A stretch of 64,000 bases of DNA from Chitinophaga silvisoli (GTDB taxonomy: Bacteria; Bacteroidota; Bacteroidia; Chitinophagales; Chitinophagaceae), in contig NZ_QTJV01000010.1 in NCBI RefSeq assembly GCF_003412465.1, positions 1-64,000 of the forward strand, in the 5' to 3' direction. The notes beneath the pieces were generated by a model. The model was given only the letters and a program-made list of their open reading frames with translations. It was not told where the DNA came from and made no database searches. Made by a program: the position numbers and the translations under genes. Position 1 is the stretch's first letter. Every line of letters starts with the position of its first letter. Of the stretch, positions 53,815 to 61,898 are shown one piece after another.

Positions 53815-54699
53815 ATGATACACACCAGAGAATATTACGAGAAAATGCAGAATGACACCCGCAATCCGAGTCATTGGCACGCATTGTTCCTCGACAAAAG
53901 TATCCCCTTTGATCCTGATGCGAAAGCAGCGTTTTTGTACGACTCCTCTACCAAAAGCAGGCAATTCCTTTACCCTGTCATAAAAGCTTTTGCCAGGTTG
54001 AGTATCGTACTGATGCAGGTATTTAAGATCTTCATACCTAACCTGATCAATGCCCCTAAGATGCTGCATAAAAGTCTCTTCTGGGGAATGAAATACTGGA
54101 TTACGCCAGAGGCGAACTTCCTGATCCTCCGGCACTTCTACCTGGGATCGGAAGTACTGCGCTTTATTAAGGATAATGTAAGAGGAGCGGAAAATATTCC
54201 TATGAACCCACTGAAGCCTTTGGCAGTAAGTGATGTGCGGGATAATTTGTTCCTGGAACATGACCTGAATCTGTACAACTTCATCATTAACCTGAATAAG
54301 GCGATTGATGAAAAAGGAGTGAGAGTAATGAAGCAGGAGAAACCGGATTTCAGTGCAATATCTACTGAACCAATACCCTTTGCCAATTTTCGGGACAAGT
54401 GGACGAACTTTATAGATCTTGGAACAGCAATAGAAATCTTTACGCCGGTGTATCAGTTTTTCCTGACAGATGCCGATTTCTGGAGAGCTACAAATTCACT
54501 GCAACTGGATGAGGTAATCGGGATTTACGCCGCCACAATTATGGATTGTCCTGAAAAACTGACGGCATTAAATAATAAACATCCCATGATTCCTCTTCCT
54601 ATGGCTGGGGCTGCCTTTAGGCTATTGTTGCATGGCTTCTCGACAGAAGTACTGCATGCATTATTGGTACAGGCGAAACTGGCACAGGCAAAAGGATAA
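53815..54699 (+). CDS. Uncharacterised partner of the ketosynthase fusion (possibly DUF6999)
   Basis: A 294-aa protein of unknown function. It is mainly helical, with no signal peptide. One moderately hydrophobic stretch, FARLSIVLMQVFKIFIPNLI, could be amphipathic or membrane-associated. Possible polar motifs include WHALFLDKSIPFD, HFYLGSEVLRF, FLEHDLNLYNFI and FRDKWTNFIDLG, whose histidines and acids could bind metal, but I cannot place a ligand set. I think it corresponds to a family listed as DUF6999, with low certainty. The gene starts one base after the ketosynthase fusion and ends at a terminator, so it is a two-gene operon and probably acts on the same product. Confidence 0.6.
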   Translation: MIHTREYYEKMQNDTRNPSHWHALFLDKSIPFDPDAKAAFLYDSSTKSRQFLYPVIKAFARLSIVLMQVFKIFIPNLINAPKMLHKSLFWGMKYWITPEANFLILRHFYLGSEVLRFIKDNVRGAENIPMNPLKPLAVSDVRDNLFLEHDLNLYNFIINLNKAIDEKGVRVMKQEKPDFSAISTEPIPFANFRDKWTNFIDLGTAIEIFTPVYQFFLTDADFWRATNSLQLDEVIGIYAATIMDCPEKLTALNNKHPMIPLPMAGAAFRLLLHGFSTEVLHALLVQAKLAQAKG

Positions 54700-54702
54700 A
54701 AT

Positions 54703-54733
54703 AAAAAAGCTCCCGGATTACGGGAGCTTTTTT
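54703..54733. terminator. Bidirectional terminator between the ketosynthase operon and the HAD gene
   Basis: AAAAAAGCTCCCG and CGGGAGCTTTTTT with a GATTA loop, between convergent genes. Confidence 0.92.
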
Positions 54734-54735
54734 AT

Positions 54736-55389
54736 TTATAATTGTCCTAAAATATCGTCATTAAAATCTTTCAGACTATTCAGCTGTACATCAGCCAGGG
54801 CATAACGTTTATTATGCCTGTTATGGGCTTCTGGTACAGCAACTACCTTCATTCTTGCCGCCTTAGCAGCCGTCATACCGGTAATGGAATCTTCAAAAGC
54901 AATACAATCCAATGCATTGCTCCCCAAGGCCCTGGCACAGCTCAGGTATACTGCCGGGTGCGGTTTGCCATGGGATTCAAACTCAGCAGAAGAAATTACC
55001 TGGAACCGGTCTTTAATCCCAAAATGAGTAGTAACTGCATCGATCAAGCGTAGCGGGGAAGAGGATGCCAGGCCCATCTTGAATTTCCGCTTTTCAAAGA
55101 AGTCCAGGATATAATCCAGCCCTTTCATGGGTTTACCTTTCTTAATAATTTTGTCTGTCACCGCATCAATAATCTCGTTCGTCACTTGTTCAGTCGATTT
55201 TCCCTTCCATTTGAAGTAGTTATGCCAGTAATCAACCACCTCTGCCGTACGCAGTCCCGTAGTATGGCTGGCCAGTTCCATAGATAATTCCACACCGACG
55301 GATGCAAATACTTCACGCATTGCCTGTCCCCATAATGGCTCTGAGTCGATTAATAACCCGTCCATATCAAATATTACCGTATCGATCAT
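54736..55389 (-). CDS. HAD-superfamily phosphatase (beta-phosphoglucomutase / HxpB-like)
   Basis: A 217-aa cytoplasmic HAD enzyme. The nucleophile motif is FDMDGLLIDSEP (D8 and D10), followed by a helical cap of about 15-85, the second motif LASSSP with its serine/threonine, the conserved lysine in SHGKPHPAVYL, and the acidic motif AFEDSITGMTAA. The sequence most resembles sugar-phosphate phosphatases such as E. coli HxpB (YniC); substrate preference cannot be deduced. The phosphoglucomutase reaction is possible in principle. It has its own -7 element and is transcribed divergently from the sulfite reductase operon. Confidence 0.88.
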   Translation of the reverse strand: MIDTVIFDMDGLLIDSEPLWGQAMREVFASVGVELSMELASHTTGLRTAEVVDYWHNYFKWKGKSTEQVTNEIIDAVTDKIIKKGKPMKGLDYILDFFEKRKFKMGLASSSPLRLIDAVTTHFGIKDRFQVISSAEFESHGKPHPAVYLSCARALGSNALDCIAFEDSITGMTAAKAARMKVVAVPEAHNRHNKRYALADVQLNSLKDFNDDILGQL

Positions 55390-55415
55390 ATCTTATTTTT
55401 GTCAGATTGCCGCCG

Positions 55416-55423
55416 CAAAGATA
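55416..55423 (-). promoter_or_regulatory. -7 element for the HAD phosphatase
   Basis: Perfect TATCTTTG on the minus strand, 26 bp before the ATG; leader of about 20 nt. Confidence 0.65.
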
Positions 55424-55519
55424 ATACAGGGAGTGTTTTCTTTTCTAATTTCTCTGGGGGGAATCCACCTCATTATAACTTTTCATTATGACCCATAACT
55501 TTATTTTATACAAAATTCT

Positions 55520-55550
55520 TTTGGTTTTCTGCTGTGGATGTATAACTTTG
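55520..55550 (+). promoter_or_regulatory. Promoter of the sulfite reductase / siroheme operon
   Basis: TTTG at 55520-55523, a 19-nt spacer, and a perfect TAACTTTG at 55543-55550. Predicted leader about 130 nt. No known riboswitch core was recognised in it. Confidence 0.8.
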
Positions 55551-55687
55551 TAATAGTCTACTTAAATGGTAGGAAATACGGATAGGGAAGCTAAATATCG
55601 CGCCAATTAAATGGAGCTCGCCTTTTTATACGCTAATCTGATAAGGAAATATTCACTTAATAATTTACCACCAAGAAAATTCATTAT

Positions 55688-57805
55688 ATGCAAGGATTTA
55701 GAACAGAACTTGAAAATCCGGTCGTAGAGAAGGATATCATAGAACTGGAGAAAAAGATCCGTCTGTTCCGGGAAGGACAGATTCCGGAAGAAAAGTTCCG
55801 TAGTCTTCGTCTGGCAAGGGGCATCTACGGACAACGTCAGGCTGGTGTACAGATGATTCGTATCAAATTACCTTATGGTAAAATGACCCTGGAACAATGG
55901 AAAAGAATTTCCGATGTTTCAGACGAGTATTCTACTGGTAACCTGCATTTGACCACCCGCCAGGATGTTCAGATCCACTTTGTAAGCCTTGAAAAAACCC
56001 CTGAACTGTGGGCAAAATTGGATGCTGATGACATCACCATCCGCGAAGCCTGTGGTAATACGGTAAGAAATATCACCGCTTCTGATATAGCCGGTATAGA
56101 TCCGGATGAGCCATTTGATGTAACGCCTTATGCAGATGCAGCTTTCCGCTACTTCCTGCGTAACCCTATCTGCCAGGATATGGGCCGTAAAATCAAGATG
56201 TCTTTCTCCAGCAGTGACAAAGACACCGCCTGGTCCTTCATGCATGATATGGGAGCAATTCCCAAAGTGCGTATTGTAGATGGCAAAGAAGTGCGTGGGT
56301 TCAAAGTGCTGGTAGGTGGTGGCCTTGGTGCACAGCCCATCCTTGCACATGTAGCATATGAATTCCTGGAAGCAGAAAAGCTGATTCCATATATAGAAGC
56401 GGTACTGAGGGTATTTGATCGTCATGGTGAAAGAGCCAGCCGTCATAAAGCGCGTATGAAGTTCCTCATTGCCAAAATTGGATTTGAAGAATTCACCCGC
56501 CTGGTAACAGAAGAATTTACAGCGATTAAAAATAAGATCTATGAAGTGGATGCAGCAGCATGGCCGGAAGCGGAATTAGCACCAGCCAATGCAGTAGTGC
56601 CTGCTTATACGATCAGGGATCCCAAGAAATACGAAGCCTGGAAGGCAACCAACGTATTCGAACAGAAACAGGCTGGTTACTTTGCTGCCTATGTACGTGT
56701 ACCGTTAGGCAACATCAGCTCAGTAGTTTCCCGCCAGCTGGTAGAAGCCCTGCGCCCGGTGATCGCTAATGATGTACGTGTAACGGCCAACCAGGGTTTA
56801 CTGCTGAAATACATCCAGCCGGCTCACCTGCCATATGTATTCAGTGCACTGGAAGCAGTTGGTTTTGCAGAGCCAGGTTTCAATAGTATCGCAGACATCA
56901 CTGCCTGCCCTGGTACAGATACCTGTAACCTGGCCATCTCCAGCAGCACCGGTATTTCTACCGCACTGGAACTGGTGATCCAGGAAGAATTCCCGGCGCT
57001 GGTATATAATAAAGATATCAAAATCAAGATCAGCGGTTGTATGAACAGCTGTGGTCAGCATGGTATCGCCAGCATTGGTTTCCATGGTAGCTCCATGAAA
57101 AGTGGTGGTAAGGTACTCCCGGCGCTCCAGGTATTGTTGGGTGGTGGTATCGTAGGCAATGGCGTAGGCCGTGTGGCAGACAAGGTGATCAAGGTTCCAA
57201 GTAAGCGTGGTCCTGAAGTACTGCGTACATTGCTCCAGAACTATGCAGAGAATGCACAGGAAAACGAAAAGTTCAACGATTACTATGATCGCCAGGGCGA
57301 ACGTTACTTCTACGATCTGCTGAAACCATTGACAGATCTGGCTTCTCTGGTAGATGAAGACTTCATCGACTGGGGCCAGGGTGATAAGTTTGCTACCGCA
57401 ATCGGTGTGGGAGAATGTGCAAGCGTAGTGATTGACCTGGTACAAACCCTGCTGTTTGAAGGGGAAGAGAAACTGGAATGGGGCAAAGTAGCACTGGATG
57501 CAAACCAGTATGCTGACAGCATTTACCATTCTTACTCCACTTTCGTACAGACGGCAAAAGCGCTGTTGCTGGGTGAAGGCGTAGCTTGTAACACACAGAC
57601 CGGAGTAATCAATGACTTCGACAAACATTTCGTACAAACAGGCAAATGGGAATTAGAAGGCAGTTTCAATGACCTGGTATTACAGATCAATAAGAATGAG
57701 CCATCAGAAACATTTGCGAAAGCATATTATCAACAGGCAACTAACTTTTATCAGCAGGCGCAGGCTTTAAGGCAACGGGAAGCTGCTGCGGTACCAGCTG
57801 AGTAA
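55688..57805 (+). CDS. Siroheme sulfite/nitrite reductase with C-terminal HEPN-like extension
   Basis: A 705-aa enzyme. Two sulfite/nitrite reductase half-repeats are seen (GIYGQRQAGVQMIRIKLPYG and, later, AAYVRVPLGNISSV). The siroheme-[4Fe-4S] cysteines are C407-x5-C413 (CPGTDTCN) and C451-x3-C455 (SGCMNSCGQHG). From about residue 570 on there is an additional 130-residue helical domain (LDANQYADSIYHSYSTFVQTAKALL) that resembles HEPN domains; the RNase-type Rx4-6H motif is not evident. Genes for siroheme synthesis follow, so the job is assimilatory reduction of sulfite (less likely nitrite), probably with ferredoxin as donor since no flavin domain is present. First gene of the operon, with a good promoter. 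Confidence 0.92.
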   Translation: MQGFRTELENPVVEKDIIELEKKIRLFREGQIPEEKFRSLRLARGIYGQRQAGVQMIRIKLPYGKMTLEQWKRISDVSDEYSTGNLHLTTRQDVQIHFVSLEKTPELWAKLDADDITIREACGNTVRNITASDIAGIDPDEPFDVTPYADAAFRYFLRNPICQDMGRKIKMSFSSSDKDTAWSFMHDMGAIPKVRIVDGKEVRGFKVLVGGGLGAQPILAHVAYEFLEAEKLIPYIEAVLRVFDRHGERASRHKARMKFLIAKIGFEEFTRLVTEEFTAIKNKIYEVDAAAWPEAELAPANAVVPAYTIRDPKKYEAWKATNVFEQKQAGYFAAYVRVPLGNISSVVSRQLVEALRPVIANDVRVTANQGLLLKYIQPAHLPYVFSALEAVGFAEPGFNSIADITACPGTDTCNLAISSSTGISTALELVIQEEFPALVYNKDIKIKISGCMNSCGQHGIASIGFHGSSMKSGGKVLPALQVLLGGGIVGNGVGRVADKVIKVPSKRGPEVLRTLLQNYAENAQENEKFNDYYDRQGERYFYDLLKPLTDLASLVDEDFIDWGQGDKFATAIGVGECASVVIDLVQTLLFEGEEKLEWGKVALDANQYADSIYHSYSTFVQTAKALLLGEGVACNTQTGVINDFDKHFVQTGKWELEGSFNDLVLQINKNEPSETFAKAYYQQATNFYQQAQALRQREAAAVPAE

Positions 57806-57812
57806 AGATAAT

Positions 57813-57891
57813 CAGCAAGGTTGTATCAGGAATAATTCCGGCACTGAGGGAGAGATTATTAAGTCAAATTACTTTTGATACAACCTTGTTG
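57813..57891 (+). repeat. Large inverted repeat between sulfite reductase gene and cobA
   Basis: CAGCAAGGTTGTATCA (57813-57828) is complementary to TGATACAACCTTGTTG (57876-57891) with a single G-U pair, enclosing 47 nt. In RNA this would be a 16-bp stem in the intergenic region of the operon. No T-run follows. Confidence 0.8.
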
Positions 57892-57936
57892 GTATTACGG
57901 TTGTGCGAAACCGATCACATTTTAAATTAGTACACT

Positions 57937-58713
57937 ATGCAGCAGATTACTCCAAAATTAACCCTGGTGGGCGCTGGCCCCGGAGATCCTGAGCTGATTA
58001 CTGTAAAAGGTCTGAAGGCCATACAGCAGGCAAGGGTCATCCTTTACGATGCATTGTCAAATAATGAACTGCTGGAACATGCACCCTGCAACTGCCTGAA
58101 ACGTTTTGTAGGCAAGAGAGCGGGTATGCACGTGTACTCTCAGGATGAGATCAATCGCATGATCGTGAAGTACGCCCTTACCTATGGTAGTGTTGTAAGA
58201 CTGAAAGGCGGCGATTCATTTGTGTTTGGCCGTGGGCAGGAGGAACTGACATTTGCCCGTCAGTTTAATATAGATACAGAAGTAGTACCTGGGGTAACCA
58301 GCGCCATTTCTGTACCTGGTTTCAACAACATCCCTGTTACCGCCCGCAACGTAAGTGAAGGTTTTTGGGTGGTAGCCGGCACCACACAGGATGGTGATTT
58401 ATCCCGCGATCTGGTTCATGCAATTCATGCAGATACCACTGTGGTTATCTTGATGGGAATGAGTAAATTAGAAGAAATATCCGCTGCCTATGTAGCCCAG
58501 GGCAAAGGAAATGTGCCCGCAGCTATCATTCAGAATGGTACCTTACCTACACAGAAAGTTGGCATTGGCACCGTTTCCGATCTGGCAAACATTGCTCGTC
58601 GGGAGGAGCTGAAAAACCCGGCCATTATAATAGTGGGGGAGGTAGTACGCTTCCATGAAACGTTCATAGCAGTGCAGGATAGAATAGCAGCAGAATTGAA
58701 AATAGCTGTGTAA
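57937..58713 (+). CDS. cobA: Uroporphyrinogen-III C-methyltransferase
   Basis: A 258-aa SAM-dependent enzyme that methylates uroporphyrinogen III twice to give precorrin-2, the first step towards siroheme. Signature motifs: VGAGPGDPELITVKG at about 9-23, RLKGGDSFVFGRGQEEL with the SAM-binding GGD, VPGVTSAISVPG, and PVTARN. It stands alone as the methyltransferase (SUMT) half of CysG, while the other half is the next gene. The position downstream of the siroheme-dependent reductase fits supply of that cofactor. No cobalamin pathway genes are near, so siroheme is the likely product. Confidence 0.95.
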   Translation: MQQITPKLTLVGAGPGDPELITVKGLKAIQQARVILYDALSNNELLEHAPCNCLKRFVGKRAGMHVYSQDEINRMIVKYALTYGSVVRLKGGDSFVFGRGQEELTFARQFNIDTEVVPGVTSAISVPGFNNIPVTARNVSEGFWVVAGTTQDGDLSRDLVHAIHADTTVVILMGMSKLEEISAAYVAQGKGNVPAAIIQNGTLPTQKVGIGTVSDLANIARREELKNPAIIIVGEVVRFHETFIAVQDRIAAELKIAV

Positions 58714-58734
58714 ATTTATATTAAAGCGGTTCGT

Positions 58735-59316
58735 ATGGAAGAGAATCATTTGTTTCCCGTATTCTTCAAGGTGCATCGTCTCCAGATATTAGTTGTAGGC
58801 GGTGGCGCTGTCGGACTTGAAAAGGTAAGTGCACTCCTTGATAATTGTCCGACTGCTAACCTGACGGTAGTCGCTACCTGGTTCCTGCCGGAACTGGAGG
58901 CATTAGTCAAAAATGCACCGAACGTAACGCTGGTGCAAAAGGAATTTTCCTGTGGTGATATGTTTGGGAAAGACCTGGCCATAGCGGCTACCAACGACCA
59001 TGAATTCAATTATTTTGTCTGGGAAAAGGCAAAATGCAGTAAAGTATTAATTAACGTAGCTGACACACCGGAACTGTGTGATTTTTACCTGGGTTCAGTA
59101 GTTCAGAAAGGCAACCTTAAGATAGCCATCTCCACCAACGGCAAATCTCCCACCATTGCCAAAAGGCTCAAAGAGGTATTGCAGGATGCATTACCAGGGT
59201 CCCTGAATGAAATTTTAGACAAGCTCCAGCTAATCCGTGACAGGATCAAGGGGGACTTCTCTGAAAAAGTAAAACAACTTAACCAGATCACTGATGTACT
59301 GGTTAAAAAAGATTAA
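58735..59316 (+). CDS. Precorrin-2 dehydrogenase / sirohydrochlorin ferrochelatase
   Basis: A 193-aa protein matching the N-terminal half of CysG and yeast Met8. It oxidises precorrin-2 with NAD and inserts iron to make siroheme. The NAD-binding Rossmann motif ILVVGGGAVGLEKVSALL begins at about residue 17; NVADTPELCDFYLGSVV and IAISTNGKSPTIAKRLKE are the typical catalytic and dimerisation segments. It starts 21 bp after cobA, and the two together replace a fused CysG. It closes the sulfite reductase operon. Confidence 0.93.
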   Translation: MEENHLFPVFFKVHRLQILVVGGGAVGLEKVSALLDNCPTANLTVVATWFLPELEALVKNAPNVTLVQKEFSCGDMFGKDLAIAATNDHEFNYFVWEKAKCSKVLINVADTPELCDFYLGSVVQKGNLKIAISTNGKSPTIAKRLKEVLQDALPGSLNEILDKLQLIRDRIKGDFSEKVKQLNQITDVLVKKD

Positions 59317-59820
59317 TTAAAATTTTTTACATATGAGTTTCTTTTCAAAGGCTAAATAGCTTTGAAAGGGGTATTTTCTATCTAAGTGATTAGATACCAA
59401 GACGCTTGTCGATTTTCTATATTATATAGTAAATAAAAATATGTGTATACTTAGCACCAGATTTATCTAAAAATTAGATAATGATTATTATTTTTATGTT
59501 AGAAATCGAAATTGATAAGGAGATATTGTCAGTTAAACAGCGGAGTAGTGAAAGATGTAATTATTTATAATGCGATTATTTCCTAAGTATGCGAATCACG
59601 TCAAGAAACAGGTTTAGTAGAGTTATCATCAGGAAGGCACCATTTGCAAGCCTCGGTAGCACACTAAAAATAAATACTTCCACCACAAGAATAGACCAGT
59701 CAACAACAATTCCGAAACCAGTTAAGGGTGCTGCATCTGTCTATGAAAGCAAAATTATAGCCGGATCTGCGCTGTAAGATATTATCAATGTGCTGAAAGG
59801 GCATGTTGATATTAAAAATA

Positions 59821-59935
59821 AGTAGCGGTAAAAGGCGGGGGGGCTGCCGAGGCTAGGGTCAGCAAAGGTCAGCAAAGTTATTGACCTCGAAGTCCGGTAA
59901 GAAAGGTTTTCCCGCCTTCAGCCGCGCCAATTTTT
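59821..59935 (+). ncRNA. Candidate structured RNA of unknown type
   Basis: An outer stem pairs GCGG..AAGGCGGG (59825-59839) with CCCGCCTT..CCGC (59911-59925). Inside, CGAGG (59848-59852) can pair with CCTCG (59885-59889), and two tandem GGTCAGCAAA units (59857-59876) each offer GGTCA for one TGACC (59882-59886), giving mutually exclusive folds. A CCAATTTTT tail follows. The strand is assumed from the T-run. No promoter is clear and it matches no RNA class I know, so it may be a small RNA or a cis element. Confidence 0.35.
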
Positions 59936-59964
59936 AAGAAATAATTCCCGCTTCCCTGAAGTAT

Positions 59965-60006
59965 ATACCTTAAGATAGAGGCCCAAAAGGGGCCTCGTTA
60001 AGGTAT
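59965..60006. terminator. Long hairpin, possible bidirectional terminator
   Basis: ATACCTTAA pairs with TTAAGGTAT and an inner GAGGCCC with GGGCCTC, loop AAAAG, with a small internal loop between stems. There is no long T-run on either side. Confidence 0.45.
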
Positions 60007-60379
60007 CGATCCGGAAGCTGTTAAGAGATATACATTTTATCAACTAAGGTCAACATTTTATCAACCAAAATTTAAGATCGCCCGGCCGGCAAACCTGCAT
60101 TTAACCATTTGTCACAACACCTAAGGGCCGGTACACCAACTAGTCTGTCGAAGATCCAAACATTAAAAGGAAAAAGGAAAAACGAAGAATATCTTAGTGA
60201 AGCAAGATCCCTGTTGATTATTCTAATTGCATGCCTGAATATCGGGGAGGAGAGATGGAAAATGGAAAGAAGGTTATACAACAAGCATTCTTCTCTACAC
60301 CCATTTTACACTTATGAGATGCCTTTTCCGTTTCTCTTTTTCTTCGTTTTTCCTATTTTTTTAGCCCCATAAGCCTGCT

Positions 60380-60387
60380 TATATTTG
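60380..60387 (+). promoter_or_regulatory. -7 element of the HD hydrolase gene
   Basis: Perfect TATATTTG five bases before the ATG, so transcription should begin at or beside the start codon (leaderless mRNA). Confidence 0.65.
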
Positions 60388-60392
60388 ATCTT

Positions 60393-61037
60393 ATGACGCA
60401 AGATCAACTGATAAACAGCACAGTTACCTATGTAAAACAGGAATTAGCCCAGGCCGAAGGAGGCCATGACTGGTGGCACATCCATCGGGTATGGCATACT
60501 GCCAAGGAAATTGCTGCCAGGGAACCTGTCAACCCATTAATCGTATCATTGGGAGCCCTGCTCCATGACATTGCTGATGCCAAGTTCCATGGCGGCGATG
60601 AAACAATTGGCCCTGCCAAAGCCCGTCAGTTCCTGGAATCACAGGGAGTAGGGGAGGACATTATCACCCATGTAATCGCCATCATAGAAAATATCTCATT
60701 CAAAGGAGGACATAATGAAGGGAAATTCAGCTCACCCGAACTGGCAGTAGTGCAGGATGCAGACAGACTGGATGCCATCGGGGCTATTGGCATAGCCCGG
60801 GCATTTAATTATGGAGGGTTCAAAAACAGGGCTTTATACGATCCGGCTATTCCACCAGACCTGCAAATGAGCAGGGAACAGTACAAGAACAGCACTGCCC
60901 CTACAATCAATCATTTTTATGAAAAACTGCTCTTATTGAAGGATAAAATGAATACCACCACCGGGAAGGAACTGGCAGCAGAAAGGCATGCCTTCATGGA
61001 AACTTTCCTCGAACAATTCTATAAAGAATGGCATTAA
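60393..61037 (+). CDS. HD-domain phosphohydrolase (YedJ/YpgQ-like)
   Basis: A 214-aa cytoplasmic metal-dependent hydrolase. The HD motifs are seen in order: HDWWHIHRVWHTA near residue 25, LLHDIADAKFHGGDE near 58 (the HD pair), FKGG in the central part, and VVQDADRLDAIGAIGIARA with the final aspartate. These match the YedJ/YpgQ family, some members of which hydrolyse nucleotide phosphates; the substrate here is not known. It appears to be expressed from a leaderless transcript. Its stop overlaps by four bases the stop of the convergent thioesterase gene. Confidence 0.9.
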   Translation: MTQDQLINSTVTYVKQELAQAEGGHDWWHIHRVWHTAKEIAAREPVNPLIVSLGALLHDIADAKFHGGDETIGPAKARQFLESQGVGEDIITHVIAIIENISFKGGHNEGKFSSPELAVVQDADRLDAIGAIGIARAFNYGGFKNRALYDPAIPPDLQMSREQYKNSTAPTINHFYEKLLLLKDKMNTTTGKELAAERHAFMETFLEQFYKEWH

Positions 61038-61549
61038 ACGAACAGCGCTTTCAGCTCTTCTGCATCCTGTGGCTTCATTTTTCCACCCAGGATCAGACGA
61101 AGCTGCCTGCGGCGCAATGCACCTTCGTATAAACTCTTTTCTTCCTCCGTTTCAGCAATAATTGGCGGTACCGGGCGGGGATTACCGTTGGGATCCAGGG
61201 CCACAAATGTCATGAAAGCCTCGTTGGATTTGTAACGGTACTGCTGCACCGGGTCCTCACCCCATACTTTCAGATGAACTTCCATACTTGAATTAAATGC
61301 ACGGCTCACCTTCGCTTCGATGTGAACAGCATTACCAAGACGAATGGGATTCTCAAATGAAATGTTGTCGACAGAGGCAGTAACAGTTGGGGCAGCGCAA
61401 TGCTTCATGCTGGCAAGAGCAGCAGCGATATCCATCCAGTACATCAGGCGACCTCCCATGAGGTTAGTATATACATTGGTATCATTGGGCAATACCAGCT
61501 CAGTCATCTGGATCAGGGATTCCTGTGCACGCTTTGGCGTTAGAGTCAT
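61034..61549 (-). CDS. Acyl-CoA thioesterase, hotdog fold (YciA/BACH-like)
   Basis: A 171-aa cytoplasmic thioesterase. The hotdog signature is present: NTNLMGGRLMYWMD-type segment (here VYTNLMGGRLMYWMDIAAA) with the helix following, then TASVDNISFENPIRLG, VHIEAKVSRAF and SNEAFMTFVAL. It most resembles YciA/acyl-CoA hydrolase proteins that release CoA from a range of acyl-CoAs. The C-terminal 40 residues are charged and helical (RRRQLRLILGGK). It is convergent with, and overlaps by four bases, the HD gene. Confidence 0.9.
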   Translation of the reverse strand: MTLTPKRAQESLIQMTELVLPNDTNVYTNLMGGRLMYWMDIAAALASMKHCAAPTVTASVDNISFENPIRLGNAVHIEAKVSRAFNSSMEVHLKVWGEDPVQQYRYKSNEAFMTFVALDPNGNPRPVPPIIAETEEEKSLYEGALRRRQLRLILGGKMKPQDAEELKALFV

Positions 61550-61571
61550 GTTTGATAATTATTTCGGATCG

Positions 61572-61579
61572 CAAATTTA
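61572..61579 (-). promoter_or_regulatory. -7 element of the thioesterase gene
   Basis: Perfect TAAATTTG on the minus strand, 22 bp before the ATG. No matching TTTG is seen upstream. Confidence 0.55.
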
Positions 61580-61771
61580 CAAATAAATAAGCGGCCAGCC
61601 GCAGCGATATATTAAAAGCATCTTTTCCCAATGCCACAGCTAGCCACAGGCTCCTGACTCCCAAACTCTGCTATCGAACGCGAAGATTTTTTTGAAATGC
61701 TTTTTATCCGCCTAACCCTACTTATAATTAGCTCTTTACATGTATACACTCAGTGAAATGTGAAAATCCGT

Positions 61772-61802
61772 TTTGGGTGCGCATTAAATTTATGTAACTT
61801 TG
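61772..61802 (+). promoter_or_regulatory. Promoter of pyrG
   Basis: TTTG at 61772-61775, a 19-nt spacer, and a perfect TAACTTTG at 61795-61802. Predicted start near 61809, leader about 90 nt; this rules out the longer frame that opens at 61800. Confidence 0.85.
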
Positions 61803-61898
61803 CATGACCTTCGGAAGTTACTTTTACTTGACTGGTTACACCAAACGTCGTCCGGCACTTCCCTTTTAGGTCAAGTATTCTACAGAATTTTAGATTTT

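Larger units (their letters stand above)
59317..60392. other. 1.1-kb non-coding region with structured segments
   Basis: No gene is convincing. It begins with a hairpin at 59342-59369 (TTTCAAAG/CTTTGAAA) that may end the siroheme operon. The segment 59821-59935 folds strongly, and a long hairpin sits at 59965-60006. The right end carries the promoter of the HD gene. Short open frames at 59589, 60109 (+) and 60284 (-) have no family resemblance and no consistent codon use. Confidence 0.6.

Noticed and set aside
59589-59777. Plus-strand 62-codon frame in the gap after the siroheme operon
   Set aside because: Composition looks random (rich in Ser/Thr/Arg/Ile), with no promoter, no family and no neighbour link.
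59821-59935. Resemblance of the structured segment to RNase P, SRP or tmRNA
   Set aside because: A GAAGTCCGG stretch and a GGGGCTG start recall parts of these RNAs, but the remaining conserved elements and the expected lengths are absent.
60072-60372. Overlapping 70-codon (-) and 87-codon (+) frames
   Set aside because: They overlap each other on opposite strands, have no family resemblance, and the plus frame runs into the promoter of the HD gene.
61800-61898. Longer pyrG with a 33-residue N-terminal extension
   Set aside because: The extension overlaps the -7 element of a perfect promoter and does not fit the family N-terminus, which starts at 61899.
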